Origin: Microbacterium sp. p3-SID336
GTDB taxonomy: Bacteria; Actinomycetota; Actinomycetes; Actinomycetales; Microbacteriaceae
Direction: 5' to 3'
Length of the DNA: 50,166 nucleotides
Assembly (NCBI RefSeq): GCF_025143365.1
Contig: NZ_JALXPE010000030.1
Coordinates: 1 to 50,166, forward strand
Position 1 is the stretch's first letter. Every line of letters starts with the position of its first letter. Both the position numbers and the translations under genes were made by a program. Shown here in pieces: positions 1 to 8,241 of the stretch. Under the pieces are notes generated by a model. The model searched no databases. It saw nothing but the letters and a program-made list of their open reading frames with translations, and was not told the DNA's origin.

Positions 1-5
1 CTCGT

Positions 6-44
6 TGGCTCCCCGGCTTGGACTCGAACCAAGAACCTGCCGTT
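6..44 (-). other. 3' half of a tRNA gene (Asn-like), probable attachment site
   Basis: Read on the minus strand this is the end of a tRNA: part of an anticodon stem, the variable loop, a perfect T arm (CTTGG TTCGAGT CCAAG), the 3' acceptor strand CCGGGGA, discriminator G and an encoded CCA. No matching 5' half (expected TCCCCGG start) follows at higher coordinates and the sequence beyond 44 fits no D arm. A lone 3' half is the typical product of integration into the 3' end of a tRNA gene. Its orientation puts the intact tRNA and the rest of the element at higher coordinates. The array tRNA-Asn at 49495-49566 has a different acceptor, so it is not the partner. Confidence 0.6.
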
Positions 45-170
45 ACTGTACCGCATGCTCCGGCCCCGCCGGACAGCGCCACATCCTGAACGAATAGTGA
101 CCGGAAAACTCCCGATCAGCCCATAGTTTTATGGAGCTGAACACGTGAGTTGACCTCAGCCCACGATACG

Positions 171-216
171 CGTTGTTTCGTGTTGGATCGACATGATTCG
201 GGTTATTTCGCGTGGG
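171..216 (+). repeat. pair of 16-bp imperfect direct repeats near the putative att site
   Basis: CGTTGTTTCGTGTTGG (171-186) and GGTTATTTCGCGTGGG (201-216) match at 12 of 16 positions and start exactly 30 bp apart. They lie in a gene-free stretch (45-278) between the tRNA fragment and the first gene. Recombinase, excisionase or partition proteins often bind such repeats near att sites, but that is only inference. Nothing else was recognised in this stretch. Confidence 0.3.
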
Positions 217-278
217 TTGAGGGGGTTTTCGGTGAGTAAAAGGTGAGCGCAACTGCGCCTGCCCGGGGACCCCGAGAC

Positions 279-1274
279 TCAGATTCGGTAGTCGTCGTGG
301 AGGACCACGCGGGCAAGTTCGATTGCCCCGCCGGGCATCGCCCAGTAGTGAAGGCGCCGCGCCGACGCGGCCTTCTGCTCGACGTACGAACGCCACGCGG
401 AGGCGCCGTCCCCGCGCTCCGGACCCAGTCGGTGTGCGTCTCGATCTTGCCGAGTCAGCACTCGCACACAAGCCCGCGCGATTTTGTCGCGCAGCGCCGG
501 ATCAGCGCCCGCGACCTCTTCGACAGATGCTGCGAAGCTCTCCGAGAAGGTGAACGACGCGAGGGGAAGCTCGACCTTCTGCTCTGCGGGGATCTGCTCT
601 GCCCACGTCGTGGTGATTCGGTAGTGCATGTCCTCGCACGTGTCGAGGAAGTAGCGGCCGAGCCTCATCGGGAGATCCGCGGTGCGCTGCTGCTTTCGGG
701 TCTTCGACGCGAGCTGCCGGGCCGTGCTCAGCTCCTTGCTGAGTCCTTCGATTTGCTGGCGCGCCGCGGTGAGCTCCATCGCAAGGCCTTCCGCCTGCAG
801 TCTCAGCCGGGCTATCTCCGCGTCGTTCTCCGTGAGTTGCGGCGTGGGTGCGGGCACCGCTTCGGGCTCCGGAGTCGAGGTGGTGAAAGTGCCACCGACT
901 CGGTTCGAGACGTTGGCGACGACCCGAATGCCATCGGCCTCCGTGCGGGCGGTGAAGATCGGGGCCAAGTCTGCATCCAGCGGTCCTGTCGGGTACAGGC
1001 GGGTCGCTCCCCCGTACACGTTCAGGTCTGACCGTCCGAGTTCCTCGAGCCGTGTGGAGAGCCAGTTCGACGCCTGCTGAGTGACGGCGACCACGTCGGC
1101 CCGGTGGCTGATGGCGTCGATGAGCTCGGCGGCCGGCACGTACGGATCGGTGCGTCCCGCTGGCGTTGTCACGACAACGAGAGGGAAGAGCCGGCGTGGG
1201 TCAAGAATCTGCTCCGCCAAGGCCTCAGCAGCGTGACGGTCAGCGATGGTCACGGGCTTGCCGTTCGTGTTCAT
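279..1274 (-). CDS. Hypothetical protein with central coiled coil (331 aa)
   Basis: The ATG at 1274 is preceded by a strong ribosome site (GGGGAGG, 7 nt upstream), which makes longer in-frame starts unlikely. The protein is soluble, with no signal or membrane segment. About residues 150-195 are rich in E, L, Q and A with heptad spacing and should form a coiled coil, followed by a basic stretch and an alpha-helical C-terminal part. I do not recognise a family. It lies downstream of the 33-aa ORF at 1350-1451 in the same direction, so it may be read from that motif promoter as well as locally. It is divergent from the methyltransferase/ATPase pair, suggesting an element-core gene. Confidence 0.7.
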   Translation of the reverse strand: MNTNGKPVTIADRHAAEALAEQILDPRRLFPLVVVTTPAGRTDPYVPAAELIDAISHRADVVAVTQQASNWLSTRLEELGRSDLNVYGGATRLYPTGPLDADLAPIFTARTEADGIRVVANVSNRVGGTFTTSTPEPEAVPAPTPQLTENDAEIARLRLQAEGLAMELTAARQQIEGLSKELSTARQLASKTRKQQRTADLPMRLGRYFLDTCEDMHYRITTTWAEQIPAEQKVELPLASFTFSESFAASVEEVAGADPALRDKIARACVRVLTRQDRDAHRLGPERGDGASAWRSYVEQKAASARRLHYWAMPGGAIELARVVLHDDYRI

Positions 1275-1349
1275 GCACGCCTCCCCTCTGGCGCCCACGA
1301 TGATATCCGCATTCGCCGACGGCGGTCGTCGACGAGTACGCACGCGGCC

Positions 1350-1451
1350 TCAGTGCCCTTGCGCCCACCAGGCGATGGCGAGGGGCCGCCACCACCTCAG
1401 CCAGGCAGCGACGATGGCGCCGCCGGCGAGGAATCCGATTGTGAACTTCAT
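1350..1451 (-). CDS. 33-aa predicted membrane peptide with leaderless start
   Basis: A short reading frame starts with ATG at 1451, exactly 6 nt after the GGGTATGTG motif on the minus strand and with no ribosome site, the same arrangement as five other genes here. The peptide begins MKFTIGFLAGGAIVAAWLRW, a single hydrophobic helix with Trp/Arg at its end, and closes with a polar QGH. It could be a small membrane protein or a leader for the 331-aa gene downstream. Length alone would not support it; the shared promoter geometry does. Confidence 0.5.
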   Translation of the reverse strand: MKFTIGFLAGGAIVAAWLRWWRPLAIAWWAQGH

Positions 1452-1457
1452 GCCCGC

Positions 1458-1500
1458 CACATACCCGGTCCTTCCCCGAACGGGAGGCACCGGGTATGTG
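1458..1500. promoter_or_regulatory. Divergent pair of GGGTATGTG motifs with symmetrical spacer
   Basis: GGGTATGTG reads right at 1492-1500 and left at 1458-1466. Each TATGTG hexamer is followed by 6 nt and then ATG (1507 right, 1451 left), the spacing expected if it is a -10 box and transcription begins at the start codon. The two motifs face away from each other across an imperfect inverted repeat (ACCCGGT ... ACCGGGT), so one protein bound in the middle could control both directions. No convincing -35 box is visible. Confidence 0.6.
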
Positions 1501-1506
1501 GCGGGC

Positions 1507-2220
1507 ATGACATCTCTCGTTCCCGTTGCAGCCGAGCAGGCGTCGCTGCGCCGCACGACTCGGCGCCGTCACTTCCGCGACGACAGCCGGGATGTCCGCA
1601 TCGCTCTCGCTGACTCGTACATGGCTGAGCGGACAGGTCGATTCGAGTGGCGTGCGGAGCGGTATCGCGCTGCGCTCGACGCCATGCAGGAGCTCGGCCT
1701 CAACCACAATCAGACCGTCCTCGATATCGGGGCTGGCTGGACGGAGCTTGATGCGGTGCTGCGCACGGACGGCCGGTGGCGAGGGCGGTACATCCCCGTC
1801 GACTTCGGCGTCGACGGAACAGACCTGGAGACCTGGACCTCGCCGCGTTCCGTGGACTTTGCCGTCGCGCTGGAGATCATCGAGCATTTGCGTGATCCGT
1901 GGCGACTCGTCGACGAGCTGCAGCGAACGGCACCGGCAGTCATCGTCAGCGTCCCGAATCCGGAGACCACCGACGTGCTCGGCATGGATGACGACCACAA
2001 GACGGTGATCCACCGGGCAGAGCTCGAGGATCGAGGATTCGTGATCTCCGATCGCACCTTCTACGGCGGCTTCTACTCCGCGGGTCTTCCCGACGCGCTC
2101 CTGGCCATCTGGTGTGCCTCGCCGACCAGCGTCACGCATACGCCGCCCGCGCCCCCGATGTACCGCCGTGGGATGATGCCCGCGGATCCCACTCTCACTC
2201 GACGAAGGGGAGACCGATGA
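1507..2220 (+). CDS. Class I SAM-dependent methyltransferase (237 aa)
   Basis: Motif I is visible as VLDIGAG at about residues 71-77, followed by an acidic stretch and a motif IV-like AVALEIIEHL region, the order found in small class I methyltransferases. The substrate cannot be told from sequence. The ATG at 1507 is chosen because it sits 6 nt after TATGTG; the upstream in-frame sequence is antisense to the divergent genes. The stop overlaps the next start (ATGA at 2217-2220), so it is translationally coupled to the ATPase. The C-terminal tail is Pro/Arg rich and probably disordered. Confidence 0.75.
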   Translation: MTSLVPVAAEQASLRRTTRRRHFRDDSRDVRIALADSYMAERTGRFEWRAERYRAALDAMQELGLNHNQTVLDIGAGWTELDAVLRTDGRWRGRYIPVDFGVDGTDLETWTSPRSVDFAVALEIIEHLRDPWRLVDELQRTAPAVIVSVPNPETTDVLGMDDDHKTVIHRAELEDRGFVISDRTFYGGFYSAGLPDALLAIWCASPTSVTHTPPAPPMYRRGMMPADPTLTRRRGDR

Positions 2221-4043
2221 CTCAGAACCGCGCGAAGCAGCGCAGGAACGATGCCCGGGCGTCACGGGCGCTCGACCTGGGCGGAGTGCAGCTCCCCCTC
2301 GACCTCGTGACGGAATCGAATGCGCTCCTCGGGAAGAAGGGATCCGGGAAGACGACCGCCGGGATCGTCCTTTTCGAGGAGATCTACGGCGTCGGCGTGC
2401 CTGCCGTCTCGATCGACCCGAAAGGCGATCACTGGGGCGTCCGATCCGGCGCCGACGGGACTCCCGGGGGCGGCCTCCCCGTCCCGGTGTTCGGCGGCCT
2501 CCACGGTGACCTGCCGCTGGAGCCGGACAGCGGCGAGTATCTCGCTGATCTGCTGCGCGGCAAGAACCTGAGCGCGGTGCTCGACGTCTCAGAGTTCTCG
2601 ACCGCCGAGCGTCGGAAGTTCCTGACCGCCTTCGTCGGACGCCTGTACCGGCGCCCCGAACGCGAACCGATGCATCTGCTCATCGAGGAAGCGCACGAGG
2701 TCATCCCGCAGCGCGTCGATGCGGGCGACGCACCGATGGTCGGCGCTTTCGAGCGCCTCGTGAAGCTCGGACGGTTCAAAGGCATCGGCGTCACGATGCT
2801 GTCACAGCGCAGCGCATCCCTGAACAAGAACGTGCTCACCCAGGTCGACAACCTATTCATGCTGCGCACCGTCTCTCCGCAGGACCGGGCAGCCGTCCGG
2901 GCGTGGATCGAGACGCACAGCGAGTCGTCCACGATCATCGACAGCCTCCCCTCGCTCGCGACAGGCGAGTGCTGGTTGTGGCAGCCCGAGCGTGGGGAGC
3001 CGGTGAAGTTCCGGTTCCGGGAGCGTCGTACCTACGATGCCGGAACGACACCGAAGGTGGGTGAATCGCCGCGGCCTCCGGCGACCCTCGCTGACATCGA
3101 CCTGCGGGCCATCGAAACGGAGATGGCGTCGACGATCGAGCGGGCGAAGGCGGACGATCCGAAGGCGTTGCGTCGACAGATCACGGAACTGCAGCGGCAG
3201 CTCACCGCGAAGTCCGCAGTCGCCGCTCCGGAGCAGGTCCCCGTCGAGATCCCCGTGCCGGTGATCACCGACGCCGAGCGGAGGGACTTCGAGGCGATGA
3301 TCTCTCGGTTCGAGCACCTGGTGGTGAACGAGTCGGGCGGACTCATCCGAGAGCTGAAGGACATGATGACCTCGGGTGAGGCGCTGGTTCAGCGCCTCCG
3401 ATCGGCCATCGACTCCGCACCGACTCCATCGCGCGGTGAGGCCGTCGCCGCGCGAGTCGTCACTCGACGGACGCCTGCCGCGCACAAGCGGACCTCACCG
3501 GTTCCGCTCCGGCAGACAACCTCCAAGGCGTCGCCTACGCCACCCGCCGGCGACGATCAGAAGCTCACGAAGATGCAGAAGGCTATCGCCAGCGCTCTGG
3601 CCACGCACGGCACGCTCTCGCAGCGTCAAATCGGGCTCTTCACTGGCTATGCGCACAAGTCCGGATCGTTCGCGAACAGCCTGTCCGGGCTGCGCACGCG
3701 CGGGTACATCGAAGGCGGCGGGCAAGCGATCAGCATCACATCCGCTGGTCACGACGCTCTCGAGGCGAACGGCGGCTATGAGCCGTTGCCGACAGGACGC
3801 GACCTGGTCGACTGGTGGTTGAGTCGCCTTCCGAAGGCTCAGACGGCGATGCTGGGCGCGCTACTCAAGGTGTTCCCCGACCCGCTGAGCGTCGACGAGC
3901 TCGCGGAGCGAACCGGCTACGCGGCAAGGTCGGGGTCGTTCGCTAACAACCGATCGAAGCTGAACGTCGCCGAGCTCATCCATGGCGACCGAGATGCTCT
4001 CTACGCAGCGGACGCGATCGGCGAGGCGTACCCACACGGCTGA
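2217..4043 (+). CDS. HerA/DUF87-type P-loop ATPase with winged-helix-like C-terminus (608 aa)
   Basis: A Walker A motif GKKGSGKTT lies at residues 39-47, and a Walker B-like LLIEEAH at about 154-160 is followed by a sensor-like segment (TMLSQRSASLNK). This order and the short N-terminus match HerA/DUF87 DNA-pumping ATPases related to VirB4/FtsK motors. A charged coiled-coil-like region (about 300-400) leads to two similar C-terminal units, each with a GYA-x-KSGSFAN or GYA-x-RSGSFANN segment, probably duplicated DNA-binding winged helices. Known relatives act in DNA translocation, end processing and mobile-element transfer; the exact role is open. It is the last gene of its operon; 4044-4317 holds no gene. 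Confidence 0.75.
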   Translation: MTQNRAKQRRNDARASRALDLGGVQLPLDLVTESNALLGKKGSGKTTAGIVLFEEIYGVGVPAVSIDPKGDHWGVRSGADGTPGGGLPVPVFGGLHGDLPLEPDSGEYLADLLRGKNLSAVLDVSEFSTAERRKFLTAFVGRLYRRPEREPMHLLIEEAHEVIPQRVDAGDAPMVGAFERLVKLGRFKGIGVTMLSQRSASLNKNVLTQVDNLFMLRTVSPQDRAAVRAWIETHSESSTIIDSLPSLATGECWLWQPERGEPVKFRFRERRTYDAGTTPKVGESPRPPATLADIDLRAIETEMASTIERAKADDPKALRRQITELQRQLTAKSAVAAPEQVPVEIPVPVITDAERRDFEAMISRFEHLVVNESGGLIRELKDMMTSGEALVQRLRSAIDSAPTPSRGEAVAARVVTRRTPAAHKRTSPVPLRQTTSKASPTPPAGDDQKLTKMQKAIASALATHGTLSQRQIGLFTGYAHKSGSFANSLSGLRTRGYIEGGGQAISITSAGHDALEANGGYEPLPTGRDLVDWWLSRLPKAQTAMLGALLKVFPDPLSVDELAERTGYAARSGSFANNRSKLNVAELIHGDRDALYAADAIGEAYPHG

Positions 4044-4271
4044 GGCGGAAGGGCGCAAGGGTTCCCCGGTTGCCGTCTTCGACGATCGATCTCGAACTCA
4101 CGAACTACTGCGCACGGGCTTCTCGTCGGATGCTGTCCAACAGGGAGCGAATCATCCGACAATGTTCGATTTCGTCTCAGGCTGGGCAAACGACATCATC
4201 GATCCATCCATCACAGGTGAGCATTCGAGACATGCCCTCGATTGGGATTCGTCGTGCCTCTTGCTCTTAGG

Positions 4272-4290
4272 CCCGTAGCGCCCGTTTCAA
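4272..4290 (+). repeat. 19-bp exact repeat, left copy
   Basis: CCCGTAGCGCCCGTTTCAA occurs here and at 39637-39655 in the same orientation, 35.4 kb apart. The left copy lies 28-46 nt before the start of the first metal-island gene, so it also covers its -35 region. The pair could mark the ends of the resistance island, or the right copy could be a remnant of a duplicated promoter region. Confidence 0.6.
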
Positions 4291-4304
4291 GAGTCTCGCA
4301 CAGA

Positions 4305-4310
4305 TAGTCT
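4305..4310 (+). promoter_or_regulatory. -10 box of operon A
   Basis: TAGTCT is followed by 7 nt and then ATG at 4318. The two paralogous genes at 8242 and 18466 have the same TANNNT-N7-ATG arrangement (TATAAT and TATGCT), which supports both this promoter and the start. Confidence 0.5.
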
Positions 4311-4317
4311 GGTGGGA

Positions 4318-4764
4318 ATGGTCCCGAAACTCCCTTCCTGGCAGCACATGCCCCGGAGCCGGAACCGAGTGATAATGAGGCTCGTTATCACTCTCTCGGT
4401 GAGTGTCCTCCTTTCGTTCGGAATTGCATCCACTGTCCATGGAGAGCTCAGTGGCGCCGGCAACCCCACGGCTGTCGCGAAGCTGGCTGGGACACTGGCC
4501 GATCCTGAGGCCCATGTGACACATGTCGGCACATGGGAGCCCGGCGACGCGGGAGAGCCCCTCAGCGGTTCTGTGCTCTGCCTCGTCGGCGCCTTGCTGG
4601 GGCTCGCCATCGTCTGGTGTATCGGGACGCGACGCGCACAACCCGAACGACGAGCGCTCGACTCCCACCTCTGGTCGGTTACCCTCGCGCCGTTCCCCCG
4701 TCGCCTCCAACGGTCTCGGGTTCTCCGTTTGTCACTGGCTCAACTAGCGCTGTCCAGGACCTGA
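4318..4764 (+). CDS. Two-helix membrane protein, paralogue 1 of 3, heads operon A (148 aa)
   Basis: A basic 19-residue N-terminus precedes a hydrophobic helix (about 20-42), a polar loop, a second helix (about 83-104, containing CLVGALLGLAIVW) and a basic tail ending LSLAQLALSRT. Paralogues at 8242 and 18466 share the layout, the Cys at the start of helix 2 and the tail LS-x-AQL-x-x-SRT. Layout and neighbourhood recall DUF6153-like proteins of actinomycete metal loci, but I am not sure of the family. It is the first gene of a run with DUF3515, CopD-CtaG and CopC, so a role in copper or periplasmic redox handling is likely. Confidence 0.6.
   Translation: MVPKLPSWQHMPRSRNRVIMRLVITLSVSVLLSFGIASTVHGELSGAGNPTAVAKLAGTLADPEAHVTHVGTWEPGDAGEPLSGSVLCLVGALLGLAIVWCIGTRRAQPERRALDSHLWSVTLAPFPRRLQRSRVLRLSLAQLALSRT
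4370..4390. promoter_or_regulatory. Fur/Zur-like palindrome inside paralogue 1
   Basis: TGATAATGAG-G-CTCGTTATCA is a 10-1-10 palindrome with one mismatch, close to the classic Fur-family box. It starts 52 nt after the A of the start codon, exactly as in the other two paralogues, although the encoded residues before it are not conserved. Confidence 0.5.
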
Positions 4765-4846
4765 TTTTCTGAACTGCTCAAGAATCTCTCGCAGGCATCC
4801 CACGAGAGTTTCGTTGCCGCGCCGATGACACACTTGGAGAACTTCG

Positions 4847-5419
4847 ATGTCCCGTCCTGATGCCCAGCCCGCGACCAGGATCGCTGCGCCCCTACGCACG
4901 CGTTCACCGCGACTCACTGCGATGTTCGCCGGCGTCGTTGGCGTTCTCCTGCTTATGGTCGGGTGCGCGCCGACCGTCGACTTGCAGCCAGCGGATGATG
5001 CCAACGTTCCCGAGTGTGCGGACGTGACAGTCCGCCTGCCTGATGTCATCGGAGATCTTCCGAGCCGAACTACGGACGCGCAAGCTACGGCCGCGTGGGG
5101 CGATCCCACGGCCGTCGTCTTCACCTGCGGACTCGAACCGCCCGCGCCCACCACGTTGCAGTGCGTCACCATCGGTGCGGTCGACTGGATCGTCGACGAC
5201 TCGGACTCCCCAAACCTGCGCATAACCACGTACGGAAGGGAACCAGCCGCACAGGTGTACGTCGATACCACTCGTCTCTCGGCGGACAACGTTCTGGACG
5301 CCCTTGCCCCAGCCGTGCAGAAGCTGCCCAAGTCCGGCGCGTGCACAGCTCCCGACACTGATACGAACGCGACCTCAGCCCCGCAGCCGCAGTCCGAGGT
5401 CACGAAAGGCCTGTCGTGA
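4847..5419 (+). CDS. DUF3515 family lipoprotein (190 aa)
   Basis: A basic N-terminus and a hydrophobic segment end in a lipobox (LLLMVGC, Cys40), so the mature protein should be a surface lipoprotein. The conserved pattern of DUF3515 is visible: an early Cys, LP-x-V, AAWGDP, a CG pair, GVDW-like AVDW, and TTYGREPA near the end. The function of this family is unknown. ATG 4847 follows a GGAGA site. The stop overlaps the GTG of the CopD-CtaG gene (GTGA), so the lipoprotein is probably made together with the copper importer/assembly protein. Confidence 0.8.
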   Translation: MSRPDAQPATRIAAPLRTRSPRLTAMFAGVVGVLLLMVGCAPTVDLQPADDANVPECADVTVRLPDVIGDLPSRTTDAQATAAWGDPTAVVFTCGLEPPAPTTLQCVTIGAVDWIVDDSDSPNLRITTYGREPAAQVYVDTTRLSADNVLDALAPAVQKLPKSGACTAPDTDTNATSAPQPQSEVTKGLS

Positions 5420-7260
5420 ATGCGCAGCCCCTGCGGGTGGCAGGTCCCGCCATCCTGGTCGCCGCCGGCATGCTCACCCTCGTTGTCGGCTTGATCATCG
5501 GAGGCGGTGCGGCCCCTCGGATGACTAGCGATCCAGGTGCTCTGGTTCGCTGGGGGCTACCGGCCGCAAAGCTCTTCGTGAACCTGTCCGCCGCGGTCAT
5601 GGCCGGTTCTGCCGTGCTCGCACTTTTCGCGCTTCGTGCAGGAAAGAAGGAGTACGATGCGGCCCTCGACCTGGCATCGGCCGGAGCGGCTATCCTCACG
5701 GTCAGTAGCGGAACCACCGCGTTCCTCACCTTTCTGTCATCGTTCAACCCGCAGGTGTCGTTGGGGGCGGAGTTCGGTCAGCAGTTGGGGCGGTTCCTGC
5801 TGGAGACTGAGCTCGGGCGCGTGTGGTTGATCACCACGGTGGCCGCCGCAACGATCACGGTGCTCGCATACGCGTTCCGTGGCTGGGGCGCTGCGGCGCT
5901 TGTCGGTGCGTTGTCCCTGATGTGCCTGGTTCCGATGGCCACACAGGGCCACTCGGGCAGCCTCGCGAACCATGACTCCGCAGTCATGGCACTCGTCTTG
6001 CACATCATCGGCGCCGCCGTGTGGCTTGGCGGACTCGTGACTCTGATCTTCCTGCGTCCGTGGCTGCAGGAGACCCGGATGCGGGTCGTCGTCGAAAGGT
6101 ACTCGACGCTCGCGCTGGTCGCGTTCATCGTCGTGTTCGTGTCCGGCATCGCGCGGGCGCTCACCTCGATCACGGGTTGGGGGGACCTGATCAGCGCGTA
6201 CGGTGCCGTGCTCGCGCTCAAGGTCCTGGCTCTTGCCGCACTTGGAGGGCTGGGGATCGCTCACCGACGGAGATTCATCCATCGTGGCGTGGGAGAGAGG
6301 GGCGCATTCTGGGTTTTCATTGCCGTCGAGTTCGCGGTGATGGGGTTGGCCAGCGGCGCGGCTGCGGCGCTGGCGCGCACACCCGCGCCCGCTGACACCA
6401 GTGCGCCCCCGCTGACGACGCCGGCTGAGATCCTCACCGAAGCCCCCCTTCCGGTAGAACTCACGATCGGGCGCTGGGTCGTCGGCTGGGACATCGATTT
6501 GCTGTGGACCCTGGTCGCCGGCTTCGGAATCTTCTTCTATCTCGCAGGCGTCCACCGTCTCCGGCGACGCGGCGAGTCATGGTCCACCCCGCGTACGCTC
6601 TCATGGGTTGCGGGGATGCTCCTGTTGTTCTGGGTGAGCTCCGGCCCGATCGCGGTGTACGCGGACTATCTGCACAGCGTGGATGCGATCGGCCGAGCAC
6701 TGCTGGCCACCGTCGTCCCGTTGCTTCTCGTGCTGGGTGCCCCGTTCGCGCTTGCGATGCCGGCGATCAACAGCCGCACCGACCAGAGCAGGGGCGTACG
6801 CGAATGGATGCAGGTAGTCGCCCGGTCGCGGCCGATGACACTTCTCACCCATCCCGTCGTCGCAGCCGTCCTGTTCGCGATGGTGCTGTGGGCGGCGAGT
6901 GCAACCGGGATTCTCCGGTGGACACTGGTCGACCCTCTCGCCCACGAACTCCGTACCGTGGCGCTGCTCGCCGCGGGCAGCATCCTGATGCACTCAGTGG
7001 TCTCGCCCCGGCGGGCGCGTTCTCGGGCTCTGCGGGCGATCGTCATCGCATCGGCCATCCTCACACCTGTTGCCCTAGGCGCATGGGTCATCATCCAAAA
7101 CGGCCTCATCGCGGCCAACTGGTTCGGAGCGATGGGACGCACCTGGGGTCCTGATCCTCTTGCCGACCAGGGCACAGCCGGGTTCGTGCTCGCGACGGGA
7201 GCTGTCGGCGTCGGGCTGGCAGCTCTTCTCGGGCACCTCAAGCGAGCGCGGAAGCCATGA
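5416..7260 (+). CDS. CopD domain / CtaG-type cytochrome oxidase assembly fusion (614 aa)
   Basis: A polytopic membrane protein with about 15 helices. Residues 1 to about 320 match the CopD copper-uptake family (GHSGSLANHD, HIIGAAVWLGGL, then YSTLALVAFIVVFVSG). Residues from about 345 on match caa3_CtaG, the factor linked to copper insertion into cytochrome oxidase (DIDLLWTLVAGFG, PLLLVLGAPFALAM). Such fusions are common in actinomycetes. The His-rich stretch usual before the P-x-LLVLG-P segment is changed here (YLHSVDAIGRALLATVVP keeps one His). GTG start at 5416 overlaps the DUF3515 stop. CopC follows at 7430. Confidence 0.85.
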   Translation: MNAQPLRVAGPAILVAAGMLTLVVGLIIGGGAAPRMTSDPGALVRWGLPAAKLFVNLSAAVMAGSAVLALFALRAGKKEYDAALDLASAGAAILTVSSGTTAFLTFLSSFNPQVSLGAEFGQQLGRFLLETELGRVWLITTVAAATITVLAYAFRGWGAAALVGALSLMCLVPMATQGHSGSLANHDSAVMALVLHIIGAAVWLGGLVTLIFLRPWLQETRMRVVVERYSTLALVAFIVVFVSGIARALTSITGWGDLISAYGAVLALKVLALAALGGLGIAHRRRFIHRGVGERGAFWVFIAVEFAVMGLASGAAAALARTPAPADTSAPPLTTPAEILTEAPLPVELTIGRWVVGWDIDLLWTLVAGFGIFFYLAGVHRLRRRGESWSTPRTLSWVAGMLLLFWVSSGPIAVYADYLHSVDAIGRALLATVVPLLLVLGAPFALAMPAINSRTDQSRGVREWMQVVARSRPMTLLTHPVVAAVLFAMVLWAASATGILRWTLVDPLAHELRTVALLAAGSILMHSVVSPRRARSRALRAIVIASAILTPVALGAWVIIQNGLIAANWFGAMGRTWGPDPLADQGTAGFVLATGAVGVGLAALLGHLKRARKP

Positions 7261-7429
7261 GCAGCATCCCTGATCCTCCCGACCGGGCGGCCCGGCGCGG
7301 CGTCACGATCGTCAGTCCCGTTGACAGGCCCCGGCGGGCGCCGCCTGAAACGCCCAAAGCCCCTCTCTTTCCCCCGGCCCCCTTCAACAAGACTCCGCCG
7401 CTTCTCAGGACAGCGCCAAGGACCAAACC

Positions 7430-8092
7430 ATGCCCTCGAAACTCTCTCGCTCGATACGCCTGACCACGACCGCCCTCATTTCTGCTGCCATCGCGACCTT
7501 GCTGTTCGCCGACCCGGCTGCCGCCCACGACAATCTTCTCGACTCCACACCATCCGCTGGCGACACCGTCGCGAGCCTGGAGGCCGTCTCCCTCACGTTC
7601 AGCGGTGAACTGATCGACTTCGGGCAGGCGAGCTTCGCACAAATACAAGGGCCTGACGGGCTGTATTACGAGACATCGTGCTCGACCATCGACCTCAACG
7701 TTCTGACCACTCCGGTTGCACTCGGCGAGGCGGGGACCTACACGATCCTCTGGAACGCGGTCTCCAGCGATGGGCACCCGATCTCCGAGTCCTTCCAGTT
7801 CCAGTACGCACCGGAGGAGGGTGCCGAGCCTGCACTCGGATGGGATCTGCCCGCCTGCCAGAACGAGCAGACCCGCATCCAACCCGGCGCAGTCGCGTCG
7901 GCGTCGCCCACGCCTACCCAGAGCGGGCAGGCAGCAGCAGCCACCCCCGCTCCAGCCAAGTCGGACAGGGCATCCGACGGGTCCTCCGAAGGCATGTTCG
8001 TTCTTGTCGTCCTCGGAGGGGTGTTCGTTCTCGCCGCCGTGATCGCGATGGCCGTCTGGCTCATCCGAGCGCGTGGCCGCCGGTCCAAATAG
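7430..8092 (+). CDS. copC: CopC-type periplasmic copper-binding protein with C-terminal anchor (220 aa)
   Basis: A signal peptide ends in PAAA-HDNLL, so His would be the first mature residue, the usual first copper ligand of CopC. The domain continues with STPSAGDTV, LTFSGELI and the second ligand segment SSDGHPISESF. A Pro/Ser/Ala linker and a C-terminal helix (about 185-207) with a basic stop-transfer end tether it to the membrane. CopC is thought to hand copper to CopD, whose gene lies just upstream. The 170 bp between them hold a weak 68-codon frame that I do not support. Confidence 0.85.
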   Translation: MPSKLSRSIRLTTTALISAAIATLLFADPAAAHDNLLDSTPSAGDTVASLEAVSLTFSGELIDFGQASFAQIQGPDGLYYETSCSTIDLNVLTTPVALGEAGTYTILWNAVSSDGHPISESFQFQYAPEEGAEPALGWDLPACQNEQTRIQPGAVASASPTPTQSGQAAAATPAPAKSDRASDGSSEGMFVLVVLGGVFVLAAVIAMAVWLIRARGRRSK

Positions 8093-8228
8093 GCACAGGT
8101 GGTGGCGGGCGGGGCTCTAAGGCGCCTCTGCTCGTCACCACCGACCGACATTTCAACCGTGAACTCCGCCGGACATGGCCTGCTCGTCGCTCCCTGCCCG
8201 CTCAAAGAATGCGCAAACATGGGACGAG

Positions 8229-8234
8229 TATAAT
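8229..8234 (+). promoter_or_regulatory. -10 box of operon B (TATAAT)
   Basis: A perfect TATAAT is followed by TCGGAGG and ATG at 8242. The 7 nt serve either as a leaderless spacer or as a Shine-Dalgarno if transcription starts slightly earlier. This is the strongest consensus -10 in the window. Confidence 0.6.
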
Positions 8235-8241
8235 TCGGAGG

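Noticed and set aside
4044..4271. Short frames after the HerA-like gene
   Set aside because: Lower GC, no ribosome sites, no similarity; treated as intergenic.
7257..7463. 68-codon frame between the CopD-CtaG gene and copC, starting with an ATGA overlap
   Set aside because: Pro/Arg-rich product without features, overlaps the copC start by 34 bases and has no ribosome site.
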